A stretch of DNA of 64,000 nt from Legionella rowbothamii (GCF_900639985.1 NZ_CAAAIM010000001.1:992001-1056000), one strand, 5' to 3'. Positions 28,971 through 38,062 are shown, counted from the first letter of the stretch. Program-made: numbers and translations. The notes: generated by a model not told the origin, from the letters alone.

Positions 28971-29878
28971 AATTTATCCCAGTGAATAAAAACTTGCTTT
29001 AAACAACGACAAATATAATGTTGTAACTGCGTTTCTGCTAAGGTAGTCATTCTTGGCAAACCGCAGGGAGCATAGGTATTCATATTAAGACGAAGTAATT
29101 CAAAATTTGCTTGTATATCATGCCAAAATGCCACATTCTTATCCTCATAATAAAGGCTATCCAAACAATGCTGGATATTACGCAAATTAACCGCAATACG
29201 ATAAGCTTGTCTTCGGTATTTTGGAGGAATTAACTTACGGTAATTACGTGCCATTCCTAAGTGCTGTATCTCTAATGCTGAACTTTTCTTTTCTTTTCTA
29301 ATCGCATAATCAATCCCCTCTTGGAGGCAATGAATAAACTTTTGCACCGCCTTATTCCAGATCCACAAATAATTTGTTGGATAAATTTTGAGGCAAATAA
29401 ATGCAGTTAGCATGGCCAATAAGGTTGAAGAAATAAAGGTGTATGCGACTTGAATACTTCCTAAAGGCACAGTGCTTAAAACTACCGTCCCATTAACCAA
29501 TAGCAGCATGGTTAAGTTCTTTAGTGCATAAAAATACTTTAGGATTGAAAAATAAGTAAGTGCCAAAACCAGCACAGAGAAAAAGAAAAAAGTCCCTTTA
29601 AAGGGGTAAACCAGATAAAAAGACACACTAATTAATATGAGTGCGATGGTTATAAAAACTAATAAGCGCTCTTTTTCTGGGTAAGAGTCCAAGGCTGGTG
29701 CTTCATAAAAAGCAATCACCAAAAAAGGAATAATATAACTTTGAAAATTAGATGGTTGAAATAACCAATACACGTAGGTCGCGACGGTGGCAAGAAAAAG
29801 TGCTTTAGGGAGAACGACCCTTTGTGCACCATAAGGATCATATTCCTCAAGCCATTCTTTAAACCCTGATGTAAACAT
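28949..29878 (-). CDS. FUSC-family inner-membrane protein, N-terminal half type
   Basis: The 309-residue protein has about six helices to residue ~165 (KALFLATVATYVYWLFQPSN, SYIIPFLVIAFYEAPALDS, and onward), followed by a cytosolic helical domain ending HWDKLCYLQRK. This is the pattern of the N-terminal half of an AaeB/FUSC transporter. I chose the ATG giving MFTSGFKEW, which overlaps the HlyD gene end by 20 bases. Both FUSC genes have full-length, self-contained reading frames with own starts, so this looks like a stable two-gene version rather than a sequencing frameshift. Confidence 0.8.
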   Translation of the reverse strand: MFTSGFKEWLEEYDPYGAQRVVLPKALFLATVATYVYWLFQPSNFQSYIIPFLVIAFYEAPALDSYPEKERLLVFITIALILISVSFYLVYPFKGTFFFFSVLVLALTYFSILKYFYALKNLTMLLLVNGTVVLSTVPLGSIQVAYTFISSTLLAMLTAFICLKIYPTNYLWIWNKAVQKFIHCLQEGIDYAIRKEKKSSALEIQHLGMARNYRKLIPPKYRRQAYRIAVNLRNIQHCLDSLYYEDKNVAFWHDIQANFELLRLNMNTYAPCGLPRMTTLAETQLQHYICRCLKQVFIHWDKLCYLQRK

Positions 29879-30887
29879 AAGCACTGCTGCCAAGACGAAG
29901 TGGGTATTTAGGATCAGGATCAGTGATGCGAATAATTACTGGCAAACGCTGAGGCAATAGAATCCATTGATTTTCATTAGTAACATTTTGCAATTGCGTG
30001 CGGGGATCAACCAATTGGCGGTTAGCAGACCAATAGTCTGATTCAATGATTCCATGAAAGACTTTTCGTCCTAAATACATTCTGGGAAACACCACCACCT
30101 TAGAGCCTTTGCGTACTGAACTTAAATCTGTTTCGTTAAAGTTTGCTTGAATATAGATATTCTCGGTATCAACTAAAGAAAATAAGGGTTGATTGATGTT
30201 TACTGGAGTGCCCACTGTAAAAAATAAATTTTGTACTACCCCATTCCCTTGAGCATAAACATCGGTGAGGTTTAGATTCACTTTTGCATTTCGTAAACGT
30301 GCGCTAATCGATTGAATTTCACTTTCTTGACCTTGAATTTGATATTTATCAATGTCTAACTGCTTTAGAGACGCTTCCCAACGATTTTTAGCAGCCATGG
30401 TTTCTTGTTCAGAATTTTGTAGCGTAATTAAGGAAACGGAACGTAAGCGATATCCTTTTCGGTATTTTTCATCATCTTGTTTTAGTTTAATGTAATTTCG
30501 CTCTTCATTGCGGCTAAGCCTCAGATCACGTTCATAGGTTGCCTTAAAAGCCGCCAATTTCGCTTCGCCACTTGCTAAGTCCGCAATAAATTGATCATGA
30601 GCATAAGCATAAGGTCTTTTAAATACAGTGAAAAGCTTCTGTCCTTTTTGAACTACATCACCATTTTGCACATAAAGCCCAGTGATGTAACCGCTAGTGA
30701 GTGCCGCAACTGGGCGAACGTTATTCATCACAAAGGCATTATCTGTAAAGGGAAATAAAAACGAAAAAAGATAAATAAATGTGGTGAAAATACCAATAAA
30801 AATAATAGTATTCGCCAAAGTAACCCAACGCTTGGCCCGTGAAAGACGTTGCTTAAATTGGCTACGCAGCTTGGTAAAATTGATCAT
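29859..30887 (-). CDS. HlyD/EmrA-type periplasmic adaptor of the efflux operon
   Basis: The 342-residue protein has one N-terminal membrane helix (~24-46), a biotinyl-lipoyl-like half (VRPVAALTSGYITGLYVQNGD, split, ~58-80), a long coiled-coil hairpin (~100-200), the second lipoyl half (DVYAQGNGVVQNLFFTVG) and a beta-barrel with FNETDLSSVRKGSKVVVFP. It links the inner-membrane FUSC pair to the outer-membrane factor. It overlaps the FUSC gene downstream and follows the outer-membrane factor gene by 65 bases. Confidence 0.9.
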   Translation of the reverse strand: MINFTKLRSQFKQRLSRAKRWVTLANTIIFIGIFTTFIYLFSFLFPFTDNAFVMNNVRPVAALTSGYITGLYVQNGDVVQKGQKLFTVFKRPYAYAHDQFIADLASGEAKLAAFKATYERDLRLSRNEERNYIKLKQDDEKYRKGYRLRSVSLITLQNSEQETMAAKNRWEASLKQLDIDKYQIQGQESEIQSISARLRNAKVNLNLTDVYAQGNGVVQNLFFTVGTPVNINQPLFSLVDTENIYIQANFNETDLSSVRKGSKVVVFPRMYLGRKVFHGIIESDYWSANRQLVDPRTQLQNVTNENQWILLPQRLPVIIRITDPDPKYPLRLGSSAYVYIRV

Positions 30888-30952
30888 ATCCCTCTCAAAT
30901 AATTTCTTTTTATTGGCATTGTCTAGTTGCTTGCAAACAAACTACACTATTT

Positions 30953-32299
30953 TTACTTTTCTGCGCTTGGCTTAATCGCATAGCCTCCGGCTAAATCCTG
31001 GTATAAAACAACCAAGGAGATAGCTAGCTCTAACTTAGCCTGGTTTGTTCTAAGTGCTAAGTTATCTAAATAAATTTTACTTTGTAATAACTCTTTATAC
31101 GAAATTAACCCTGTATTTAACAAGCCCTGTTGTAATTTATATTTACGGCGATATTCACTTTCTGCGTATACGTAGGCATTAAATTGTTCATTCATGCGCT
31201 TATTGGCTGAATAATCAGTATCTACCTCGCGCAAAATTCGTTTGGCTGTTTTATAAAGTTCCGCTAATTGAGCCTGCTGCGCGCCCTTACTACTGGCAAC
31301 TTTTCCTAAAGAACTTGGTATTAAATCCCAGTCCGCATAGGCATCAGTCACATTGGCCGATACCCCACCTGGTAGATGTATCCGTCCCACCAAATCATCC
31401 AGTTGTAATGCGGGAAAAAAATCACTCCAAGCAACCCACTCACTGGCACGAGCTCCCTTTAATGCATAGATGGCCATGTGCATGTCCGGGCGATTATTAA
31501 GCACTGTAGCCGGAAGGCTACCTGGTTTAAAACGGGAAAAATCGAGTTTTGCGAAATTATTTTTATTTTTTATTCGCCCTGGATTTTCATTAATTAAAAA
31601 CCGCAGTGCATTTTCACTATACACCATGTTATGTAAAGCGGGTTCAATTTGAGCCGCAATCAAACGTTCATCAGATTGCAATTGCGCTAATACAATATCA
31701 TTGTCTAAACCAATTTTAATATCGTACTCACTTAACGTGATGAGCGTTTTAAGATCCTTATTTAACTGCTGTAAAAGCCTGATCTGTTCTTGTTGAGACA
31801 TGAGGGTAAAATAAGCGGACGCTATTTGCCCAATAACCGTCAAACGAGCTCCGTCAACTGCCGCACGGTGAAATTCTACGTTATAGCGAGCCTCTTTTCC
31901 TTGGGTATACAGCTTCATCATATTCAAAGCATAGTATGGCCAAATACCATAAAAACCTCCGGGAACACCCAATGCAGGATTTGTTGAATATCCCGCTAAT
32001 AATTGAATGGTAGGAATCCAACTCAGTTTGACTCGCAACAATTCCCCGCGCGCCTGCTGCAAATTTCCTAAAGCGATATGGATGTCCATGTTGTAACGCA
32101 AACCAGCCTCAATCAAACGATTCAATTCTTCGTCATGAAATTGTTGCCACCATGCAAGGCACGGTAAATTATTTAAAGGTTTGTAAGCTTTTGTACTGGA
32201 GGGAAATTGCTTTGGCGCAACGACTTGCTGCTTTACTCCCTTACCACAGCCCCATAATCCTATTAGTATGGAGATTAAGAATAGTATTTTTTTTATCAT
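30953..32299 (-). CDS. NodT-type outer-membrane efflux lipoprotein (TolC superfamily)
   Basis: The 448-residue protein begins with a lipoprotein signal (MIKKILFLISILIGLWGCG, lipobox LWGC with Cys18) and has the duplicated outer-membrane factor pattern: LPCLAWWQQFHDEELNRLIE near 45, NMDIHIALGNLQQARGELL, then LPATVLNNRPDMHMAIYALKGA near 260 (the NRPD repeat start) and GLISYKELLQSKIYLDNLA near 400. It makes the outer-membrane channel for the HlyD-FUSC system. First gene of the four-gene operon. Confidence 0.9.
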   Translation of the reverse strand: MIKKILFLISILIGLWGCGKGVKQQVVAPKQFPSSTKAYKPLNNLPCLAWWQQFHDEELNRLIEAGLRYNMDIHIALGNLQQARGELLRVKLSWIPTIQLLAGYSTNPALGVPGGFYGIWPYYALNMMKLYTQGKEARYNVEFHRAAVDGARLTVIGQIASAYFTLMSQQEQIRLLQQLNKDLKTLITLSEYDIKIGLDNDIVLAQLQSDERLIAAQIEPALHNMVYSENALRFLINENPGRIKNKNNFAKLDFSRFKPGSLPATVLNNRPDMHMAIYALKGARASEWVAWSDFFPALQLDDLVGRIHLPGGVSANVTDAYADWDLIPSSLGKVASSKGAQQAQLAELYKTAKRILREVDTDYSANKRMNEQFNAYVYAESEYRRKYKLQQGLLNTGLISYKELLQSKIYLDNLALRTNQAKLELAISLVVLYQDLAGGYAIKPSAEK

Positions 32300-32493
32300 T
32301 AATTAAGTTACTGATGTTTATTAAAATAATGCTGCATTCATCATTGTAAGTTTAGTTCTAGGGAGTGTCTAGGGCTTTCTTGTGTAGCTATATTGGTGCT
32401 CGATTAAATACTAGCTATCACTAAAAATGGACGGAAAATTTTCATCACCTATACTGTAGTTAAATAATAACGTTTTTCATCTTAGGATCTAAA

Positions 32494-35400
32494 ATGGACC
32501 ATTCATGGAAAGAGCAATTAAATCAGCAATTAGAAAAACATATTAACTCCCAAAAATTCGTTAATGCCCTCTCGATGAGTTATTGCGAGCAACACACGGT
32601 TGAAGAGGCCACAAGCGATATATTACTGCTTGATCAGTTATCCGCTCAGCGTTCAACAATTATCAATTTCTATGAGTCAACCCTTTCCGAATATCCCTTG
32701 CATGTGAAAATTTATCGCTTTGGTCCCCCTATTCCTTTATCAGATATCCTCCCCATGCTAGAAAATATGGGATTGCGTACCTATACTGAACGCCCTTATA
32801 AGATTGTTCTTAATGAGCAACAATATTGGATTAGTGACTTTAATGTTACCTCAACCCACAGTAACGCCCTTGCTATTGAGCAACTTCAAAACATTTTTAG
32901 TGATGCCTTACTGCAAATAGCTAGTGGTGCTTGCGAAGATGATGGGTTTAATAAATTGGTCTTGGGCGCAGGATTATCCTGGCGTGAGCTGAACATCATT
33001 CGTGCGTACGCAAAATACATGCATCAAGTAGGATTTCGCTTCAGTCAGCAATACCTAGAAAAAATTATTGATACACATGCATCGATTGCCAAAATGCTCA
33101 TTCAACTATTTTCTTTTAAATTTAGCCTGGAACAAAATGCCGAAATTAAAAAATCCATGGCGCAATTAGAGCATGAAATTCAAACCAGCATCGATGAAAT
33201 TAGCAGCTTGGACGAAGATTATATTATTCGTTATTTCTGGTCTTTAGTTAAAGCGACCCTGCGCACCAATTATTTCCAAAACGCCAATGGGCATTTAAAA
33301 GAATATTTATCATTTAAACTGGATTCAGCAAAAGTTCCTGACTTACCACCGGGTCAACCCATGTATGAAATTTATGTGTACTCTCCCCGTTTTGAAGGCA
33401 TCCATTTACGTAGCACCAAAGTATCGCGTGGGGGGATCCGCTGGTCTGAACGACCTGAAGATTTTCGCACAGAAATTCTTGGTCTAATGAAAGCGCAGAA
33501 AGTCAAAAACTCTGTAATTGTACCCTCTGGGGCCAAGGGCGGTTTTATTTTAAAACGCCTAGACAGCATTTCCGACCGTGAGCAAATCAAGAAGGAAGTT
33601 ATTGACTGTTATAAATTATTTATCCACGGTCTTCTTGATCTCACCGATAATCTTATTGAAGATAAAGTCGTTTCACCTGCTAATACCGTTTGTTATGATG
33701 AGGCAGATCCTTATTTAGTAGTAGCCGCTGATAAGGGAACAGCAACCTTTTCCGATATCGCCAATGGTATTTCTAAAGAGTTTAATTTCTGGTTGGGTGA
33801 TGCCTTTGCCTCAGGTGGTTCTGCAGGTTATGACCATAAGAGAATGGGGATTACCGCCCGTGGAGCTTGGGAATCAATTAAACGGCATTTTCGTGAATTG
33901 GATATTAACTTCGCAGAACAAGAATTCACCGTAGTTGGTGTTGGGGATATGAGTGGTGATGTATTTGGAAATGGGCTTACTTACTCCAGAAATAGTCGCC
34001 TCCTCGCTGCATTTGATCATCGTCATATATTCCTTGATCCTAATCCTGATGCACGTACATCATTTGATGAACGAGTACGTCTCTTTAATCTACCCACCTC
34101 CTCTTGGGAGGATTATACTCCAGAGCTCATTTCCACTGGCGGGGGAGTGTACCGACGTACTCTCAAGTCGATTCCACTTTCTCCTGAAATAAAACGGGCG
34201 CTGGACATCAGCCAGAACTCATTGCCACCCAATGAACTCATTAAGGCCATCTTAAGAGCCCCCGTTGATTTATTATTCAATGGTGGTATTGGTACTTACG
34301 TTAAGGCATCAACTGAATCAAACATGGATGTTGGGGACAAGACCAATGAATTTTGCCGCATTAATGGTAGTGAATTGCGGTGTAAGGTCGTAGGTGAAGG
34401 AGGTAACCTCGGATTTACGCAACTTGGTCGTGTAGAGTATGCGCTAAATGGCGGTCATATTAATACGGATTCGATTGATAATTCAGCAGGAGTGAATTGT
34501 TCCGACCACGAAGTGAATATAAAAATCTTGTTGAATAAGGAAATAAATCAAGGGCATCTCACTGAAGAAAAACGCAATCAAGACCTCTTTCAAATGACGG
34601 AAGAAGTTGCCCAACTGGTACTGGAAGATAACTATAATCAAGCACTGGTTCTCGGTTTTTCTGCCGCAAATACTGTATTGTATAGTGGCCTATATCAATC
34701 TTATATCAAAGAACTGGAAAAATTAGTAAATTTGGATAGAACAGTTGAGTTTCTCCCTGATGATAAGAAACTCTTGGAACGCAAAGCATCCGGCCAAGGG
34801 TTAACGCGCCCAGAACTGTCAATTCTTATGGCTTATACCAAAATTTACATCACCGGGGAGTTATTAAAATCAGATTTACCCGATGATCCCTATTTTCTCG
34901 CCACTATGGAAGCTGGCTTTCCATCACTGCTAACAAAGCTTTATGCGAAACAGATGGAAAAACACCGCTTACGACGTGAAATTATTGCTACTCAATTAAG
35001 CAATCAGATCGTAAACACCGTAGGAATTACGTTTATGTATCGTTTGCAAAGAGAAACAGGCATGTCAATCGCTGATATTGCTCGTGCCTACACCTTAGCA
35101 GCTAAAGCTTATGGTCTGCAAGAATTGCATGAACTAATTGATTCGCTGAACTATAAGGTATCCGTGCAAACTCAGTATGAATTGCTGCATCATGTGCGCC
35201 AGCTCATGAATTTATCATCCCGTTGGTTCTTGCACCATGGGCGACTACATGGAGATCTCGCGAGTAATATTGAGCACTACAAACAATCGATTAATAAACT
35301 TGAAACCATGATTCCCTATTTAATGGCTGGAATTACTAAAGATTATTTAGATAAACTGGTTGCCCAATTTGTAGGGATTGGGATTGCTGAAGAAACTGCG

Positions 35401-35829
35401 AAGAAAATTGCCGCTACGCGCGCGCTGTATACCACATTAAACGTAGTCGAGGTAGCCACCCAAAATAAATTTGATTTAGAACGAACTGCCGAAGTGTATT
35501 TTACTATAGGTAGTAAATTTAATTTAGTTTGGTTTCGCGATCAGATTGCAACAGATTCTCGTGAGGGGCATTGGAATAGTTTGGCACGAGTTTCCTTACG
35601 CGAAGATTTAGATAACTTACAACGTCGTATCACGATCGCCATTTTAAAAGAAGATCAAACGCCACTTAAAGCGGATGAGTTAATTGATTTCTGGTTGTCT
35701 AAGAATACCTTCATAAAAAATCGCTGGGAGCAGCTATTAGAAATGCTATTCAGCAGTCAAGAAGTTGACTACACTCAATTTTTTATCGCCTTACGCGAGT
35801 TAGCAACTTTAATTAGCCGGGAATCTTAG
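32494..35829 (+). CDS. gdhB: NAD-specific glutamate dehydrogenase, short form lacking the N-terminal region
   Basis: This enzyme deaminates glutamate to 2-oxoglutarate with NAD. The 1111-residue protein has the catalytic domain of the large bacterial NAD-GDH class: TKVSRGGIRWSERPEDFRTE (~307), PSGAKGGFILK with the catalytic Lys (~344-354), VVGVGDMSGDVFGNG nucleotide fold (~478), LFNGGIGTYVK and a long helical C-terminal part. The usual proteins of this class are about 1600 residues with ~450-500 N-terminal residues carrying ACT-like modules; those are missing. The start is supported by AGGAT 6 bases upstream, and the opposite-strand gene upstream leaves no room for more. The next gene overlaps by one base. 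Confidence 0.9.
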   Translation: MDHSWKEQLNQQLEKHINSQKFVNALSMSYCEQHTVEEATSDILLLDQLSAQRSTIINFYESTLSEYPLHVKIYRFGPPIPLSDILPMLENMGLRTYTERPYKIVLNEQQYWISDFNVTSTHSNALAIEQLQNIFSDALLQIASGACEDDGFNKLVLGAGLSWRELNIIRAYAKYMHQVGFRFSQQYLEKIIDTHASIAKMLIQLFSFKFSLEQNAEIKKSMAQLEHEIQTSIDEISSLDEDYIIRYFWSLVKATLRTNYFQNANGHLKEYLSFKLDSAKVPDLPPGQPMYEIYVYSPRFEGIHLRSTKVSRGGIRWSERPEDFRTEILGLMKAQKVKNSVIVPSGAKGGFILKRLDSISDREQIKKEVIDCYKLFIHGLLDLTDNLIEDKVVSPANTVCYDEADPYLVVAADKGTATFSDIANGISKEFNFWLGDAFASGGSAGYDHKRMGITARGAWESIKRHFRELDINFAEQEFTVVGVGDMSGDVFGNGLTYSRNSRLLAAFDHRHIFLDPNPDARTSFDERVRLFNLPTSSWEDYTPELISTGGGVYRRTLKSIPLSPEIKRALDISQNSLPPNELIKAILRAPVDLLFNGGIGTYVKASTESNMDVGDKTNEFCRINGSELRCKVVGEGGNLGFTQLGRVEYALNGGHINTDSIDNSAGVNCSDHEVNIKILLNKEINQGHLTEEKRNQDLFQMTEEVAQLVLEDNYNQALVLGFSAANTVLYSGLYQSYIKELEKLVNLDRTVEFLPDDKKLLERKASGQGLTRPELSILMAYTKIYITGELLKSDLPDDPYFLATMEAGFPSLLTKLYAKQMEKHRLRREIIATQLSNQIVNTVGITFMYRLQRETGMSIADIARAYTLAAKAYGLQELHELIDSLNYKVSVQTQYELLHHVRQLMNLSSRWFLHHGRLHGDLASNIEHYKQSINKLETMIPYLMAGITKDYLDKLVAQFVGIGIAEETAKKIAATRALYTTLNVVEVATQNKFDLERTAEVYFTIGSKFNLVWFRDQIATDSREGHWNSLARVSLREDLDNLQRRITIAILKEDQTPLKADELIDFWLSKNTFIKNRWEQLLEMLFSSQEVDYTQFFIALRELATLISRES

Positions 35830-36161
35830 TGACTGTAGACCAGAAAGTAGGAACGGAATTTTCTATGGAAGTGATTCGGCTTATTAAAGCGATTCCAGAG
35901 GGAAAAGTTGCCACTTATGGGTTAATTGCTGGACTTGCCGGAAGTCCTCGTGCAGCACGTCAGGTGGGGTGGCTTTTACATTCAGGCACGCAAAAACACC
36001 AACTCCCCTGGCATCGCGTCATCAAATCAAATGGGCAACTCGCATTTCCTCAGCACAGCGAAGCATATGAGTATCAGAAAGGACTGCTGGAGATGGAAGG
36101 TATTGTGATGCTTGGTGGACGTGTGGATTTGAAGCGGTATCTTTGGTCTATGGACAGTTAA
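35829..36161 (+). CDS. atl: Alkyltransferase-like protein (ATL, MGMT fold without the active Cys)
   Basis: The 110-residue protein is the C-terminal MGMT domain: PEGKVATYGLIAGLAG (~23-38, with the base-flipping Tyr30), RAARQVGWLLHSG with the helix-turn-helix arginine finger, and PWHRVIKSNGQL, where the catalytic Cys of PCHRV is replaced by Trp61. ATL proteins bind O6-alkylguanine without repairing it and hand the lesion to nucleotide excision repair. GTG start; the start overlaps the last base of the glutamate dehydrogenase stop codon, so the two genes are cotranscribed. Confidence 0.92.
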   Translation: MTVDQKVGTEFSMEVIRLIKAIPEGKVATYGLIAGLAGSPRAARQVGWLLHSGTQKHQLPWHRVIKSNGQLAFPQHSEAYEYQKGLLEMEGIVMLGGRVDLKRYLWSMDS

Positions 36162-36176
36162 GAGTTATATTTAAAT

Positions 36177-36205
36177 TGTAGGTTGGGCCCATAGCCCAAC
36201 CTACA
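36177..36205. repeat. Near-perfect palindrome between convergent genes
   Basis: TGTAGGTTGGGC and GCCCAACCTACA flank the centre CCATA. It is the compact form of the GGCCCATGGCCC family and sits between the atl gene and the lipoprotein gene, both ending towards it, so it may end both transcripts. Confidence 0.85.
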
Positions 36206-36228
36206 GCTCTTATAAAAGTATAGTGTAA

Positions 36229-36711
36229 CTACTTTTTGAAATTACTTAAAACAGCCTCGGCATCCATTACGCCACCAACATGAGTACGGTACAATTTTAT
36301 TTTCATAAATGTTGTTGGAATTTCTACAGTTACCCATTGCCCACCGGAAATAGTTGTCGTACTTGTAGTGGTTGTATTATGGCGACGATGACGATGGTGC
36401 TCAGAAGTCGAGTCCATTGTGGTAGTTTCAGTTATCGGTGTTTGATAGGTTCTTTTATTTACTGTTGATGCAGAATCAAGAATCTTAAAATAGCGATAAC
36501 CGTTCATTTTGGTTAATTCAGCAGAACGTCTTAGCGCATATTGATAAGCTTGATCGCGACTTGTGTATTCATTCCCTAAAAACTTTACCGTATAAGTATC
36601 ATCATTTAAGCGGAAATCTTCAAATCCTCCCGATAAAGACATTGGGTGGTAACCTGTAGCACAACTAACAAGTAGTAATAAAACAGGAATAATGGCAATA
36701 AATTTTTTCAT
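36229..36711 (-). CDS. Outer-envelope lipoprotein, CC0125/CC1285-like
   Basis: The 160-residue protein has a lipoprotein signal (MKKFIAIIPVLLLLVSCATG, lipobox LVSC, Cys17) and a short domain with GGFEDFRLNDDTYTVKFLGN and RDQAYQYALRRSAELTKMNGYRYF, the pattern of small lipoproteins in the CC0125/CC1285 group. A His/Arg/Thr-rich loop (SEHHRHRRHNTTTTSTTT, ~104-121) is inserted before the final strand. Function unknown. The His-rich protein gene upstream shares the strand. Confidence 0.8.
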   Translation of the reverse strand: MKKFIAIIPVLLLLVSCATGYHPMSLSGGFEDFRLNDDTYTVKFLGNEYTSRDQAYQYALRRSAELTKMNGYRYFKILDSASTVNKRTYQTPITETTTMDSTSEHHRHRRHNTTTTSTTTISGGQWVTVEIPTTFMKIKLYRTHVGGVMDAEAVLSNFKK

Positions 36712-36755
36712 TTTTTTCTCACAGTAACGTCTTTAGAACAATGTTATTAGTACAT

Positions 36756-36986
36756 CTACTCACATATATTATTATGACAATGCAAACTAGGATAGCGATT
36801 GGTACTATAATGTTGATGCACATGCACCTGTGGTCTTGGATAATTTGGATAATAATGAGGTTGAATTCGATGATGGTGGTGATGTCGGCGTTTATGGTGA
36901 TGGTGATAATTACCCCAGGCATACAGAAGATTAGAAGAACTAAAAAGACCAATAAACACACTTACTAACAATATTCTTAATTTCAT
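36756..36986 (-). CDS. Small secreted histidine-rich protein
   Basis: A 76-residue product with a signal peptide (MKLRILLVSVFIGLFSSSNL then LYAWG) and a mature part of ~50 residues rich in His, Tyr and Pro (NYHHHHKRRHHHHHRIQPHY, then YPNYPRPQVHVHQHYS) ending with two Cys. Clustered His suggest periplasmic binding of Zn, Ni, Cu or similar metals; this is inference. The start has an AGGGGT-like Shine-Dalgarno. The opposite strand over it also has an open frame, but that one is Met/Ile-rich noise. Confidence 0.7.
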   Translation of the reverse strand: MKLRILLVSVFIGLFSSSNLLYAWGNYHHHHKRRHHHHHRIQPHYYPNYPRPQVHVHQHYSTNRYPSLHCHNNICE

Positions 36987-37069
36987 TAGGAACCCCTAAA
37001 CAAAATTGATAAAATTTAACTTGTTAACACCAGTTTCGTTTTTTATTTAGACTTCATGAACCCATAAAA

Positions 37070-37091
37070 AACCAAATGATCATATTTGGTT
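37070..37091. promoter_or_regulatory. Candidate operator of the XRE regulator
   Basis: AACCAAAT and ATTTGGTT are perfect inverted 8-mers around GATCAT, 63 bases before the start codon of the XRE gene and about 85 bases from the divergent His-rich protein gene. Spacing fits two major-groove contacts by a HTH dimer. Autoregulation, and control of the divergent gene, is inference. Confidence 0.5.
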
Positions 37092-37154
37092 CATTGGAAA
37101 GCGGATACTAAGCGATCCTTAGTTTTTAATGAAAAATTAGTAGGAAAAGTTAAA

Positions 37155-37406
37155 ATGACCGATTCGCCTTTACCAAAGCGATTAAAAGAAGCCCGTATTG
37201 CCGTAGGAATATCACAAAAACAATTAGGCATTGCTGCCGGAATAGATGAGTTTTCAGCCAGTCCTCGTATCAATCAATATGAAACCGGAAAACATTCTCC
37301 CGATTTTTCCACCTTAAAAAGAATCGCAAAAGTATTGTCCGTTCCCACTGCATATTTTTATGCGGAAGAAGATGATTTGGCAAAAAAAATTAAATTATTC
37401 CTCTAG
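37155..37406 (+). CDS. XRE-family HTH transcriptional regulator
   Basis: The 83-residue protein is a single lambda-repressor-type HTH: LPKRLKEARIAVGISQKQLG (~5-24), the recognition helix in SPRINQYETGKHSPDF (~37-52) and TLKRIAKVLSVPTAYFYAEED at the end. I chose the ATG giving MTDSPLPKR because TAGGAAAAG lies just upstream; a longer frame starts at 37086 but runs over the candidate operator. Divergent from the His-rich protein gene. It directly precedes a decayed adhesin fragment. Confidence 0.88.
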   Translation: MTDSPLPKRLKEARIAVGISQKQLGIAAGIDEFSASPRINQYETGKHSPDFSTLKRIAKVLSVPTAYFYAEEDDLAKKIKLFL

Positions 37407-37966
37407 CACCACGGGTACCCCGACACCAAGCATCAAATGGCAATCCAGTACCGATGGAATTACATGAATTGACATTTCAGGAGCAAATTCAAGCACGTAT
37501 ACTACGTATTTTGGTGACGAGCGATAATGGTACACAATATAAGGCTATATTTACTAACCGTATTGGTCAGGCAATCAGTAATGCAGCCCTATTAACTGTG
37601 AGTCAACCACCACCGGTACTTGTCAGCGTAATGAGTGATGTACCACCAATAGGACCGATAGCAAATGGCGGCACAACAAACGACGCCCCTACATTCAATG
37701 GAACCGCAACGGTTGGTTCTGTCATCACCGCGTATGATAACGGCATCCCTGTGGGCACGTTACCACAGATAGTGGTGGTAATTGGACCTTTATACCATTA
37801 GCGTTAAATGAAGGTGGGCATTCCTTCACCTTTCCCCGCGACTAATACTGCTGGCAATGTTTCTCTACCCACAGCGCTATTTAGCTTTACAGTAGATAGG
37901 TCAGAGGCTATAGCGCCTGATACACCAACTCTTGTCGCTGTAGTTAGTCATGTAACTTTTGCTTAG
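37407..37966 (+). pseudogene. Remnant of a large Ig-like repeat adhesin
   Basis: Three frames carry successive pieces of bacterial Ig-like domains. First TTGTPTPSIKWQSSTDG with a stop soon after, then TSDNGTQYKAIFTNRIGQAI...TVSQPPP and NDAPTFNGTATVGSVITAYD with NGIPVGT, then after a frameshift TDSGGNWTFIPLALNEGG with HSFTF, and after another TNTAGNVSLPTALFSFTVDR followed by APDTPTL. Together they are parts of about two modules of a BapA/RTX-type repeat adhesin; neither end of such a giant gene is present. The sequence also ends in a stop at ~37966. An open frame of 115 codons (37454-37801) covers the middle part but is not a gene on its own. Confidence 0.8.
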
Positions 37967-37982
37967 TTTGCTGAATTCACAT

Positions 37983-38055
37983 AGCCCGGGGTGGACAACC
38001 GTGGTAATACGGTTTTGGGGCACAAATCCCCGTATTACGCTGCGCGAATACGGGC
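37983..38055. repeat. Nested inverted repeat
   Basis: Outer arms AGCCCG (37984-37989) and CGGGCT (38050-38055) and inner arms GTAATACGG (38004-38012) and CCGTATTAC (38030-38038) nest. It lies at the convergent junction between the adhesin remnant and the 136-residue membrane protein gene. The ATTACGC/GTAATACG arms resemble those near 43381. Confidence 0.7.
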
Positions 38056-38062
38056 TACACTA

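Noticed and set aside
36741..36968. Plus-strand frame opposite the His-rich gene
   Set aside because: The Met/Ile-rich sequence is the reverse complement of the CAT/CAC codon run; the minus strand has a proper signal peptide.
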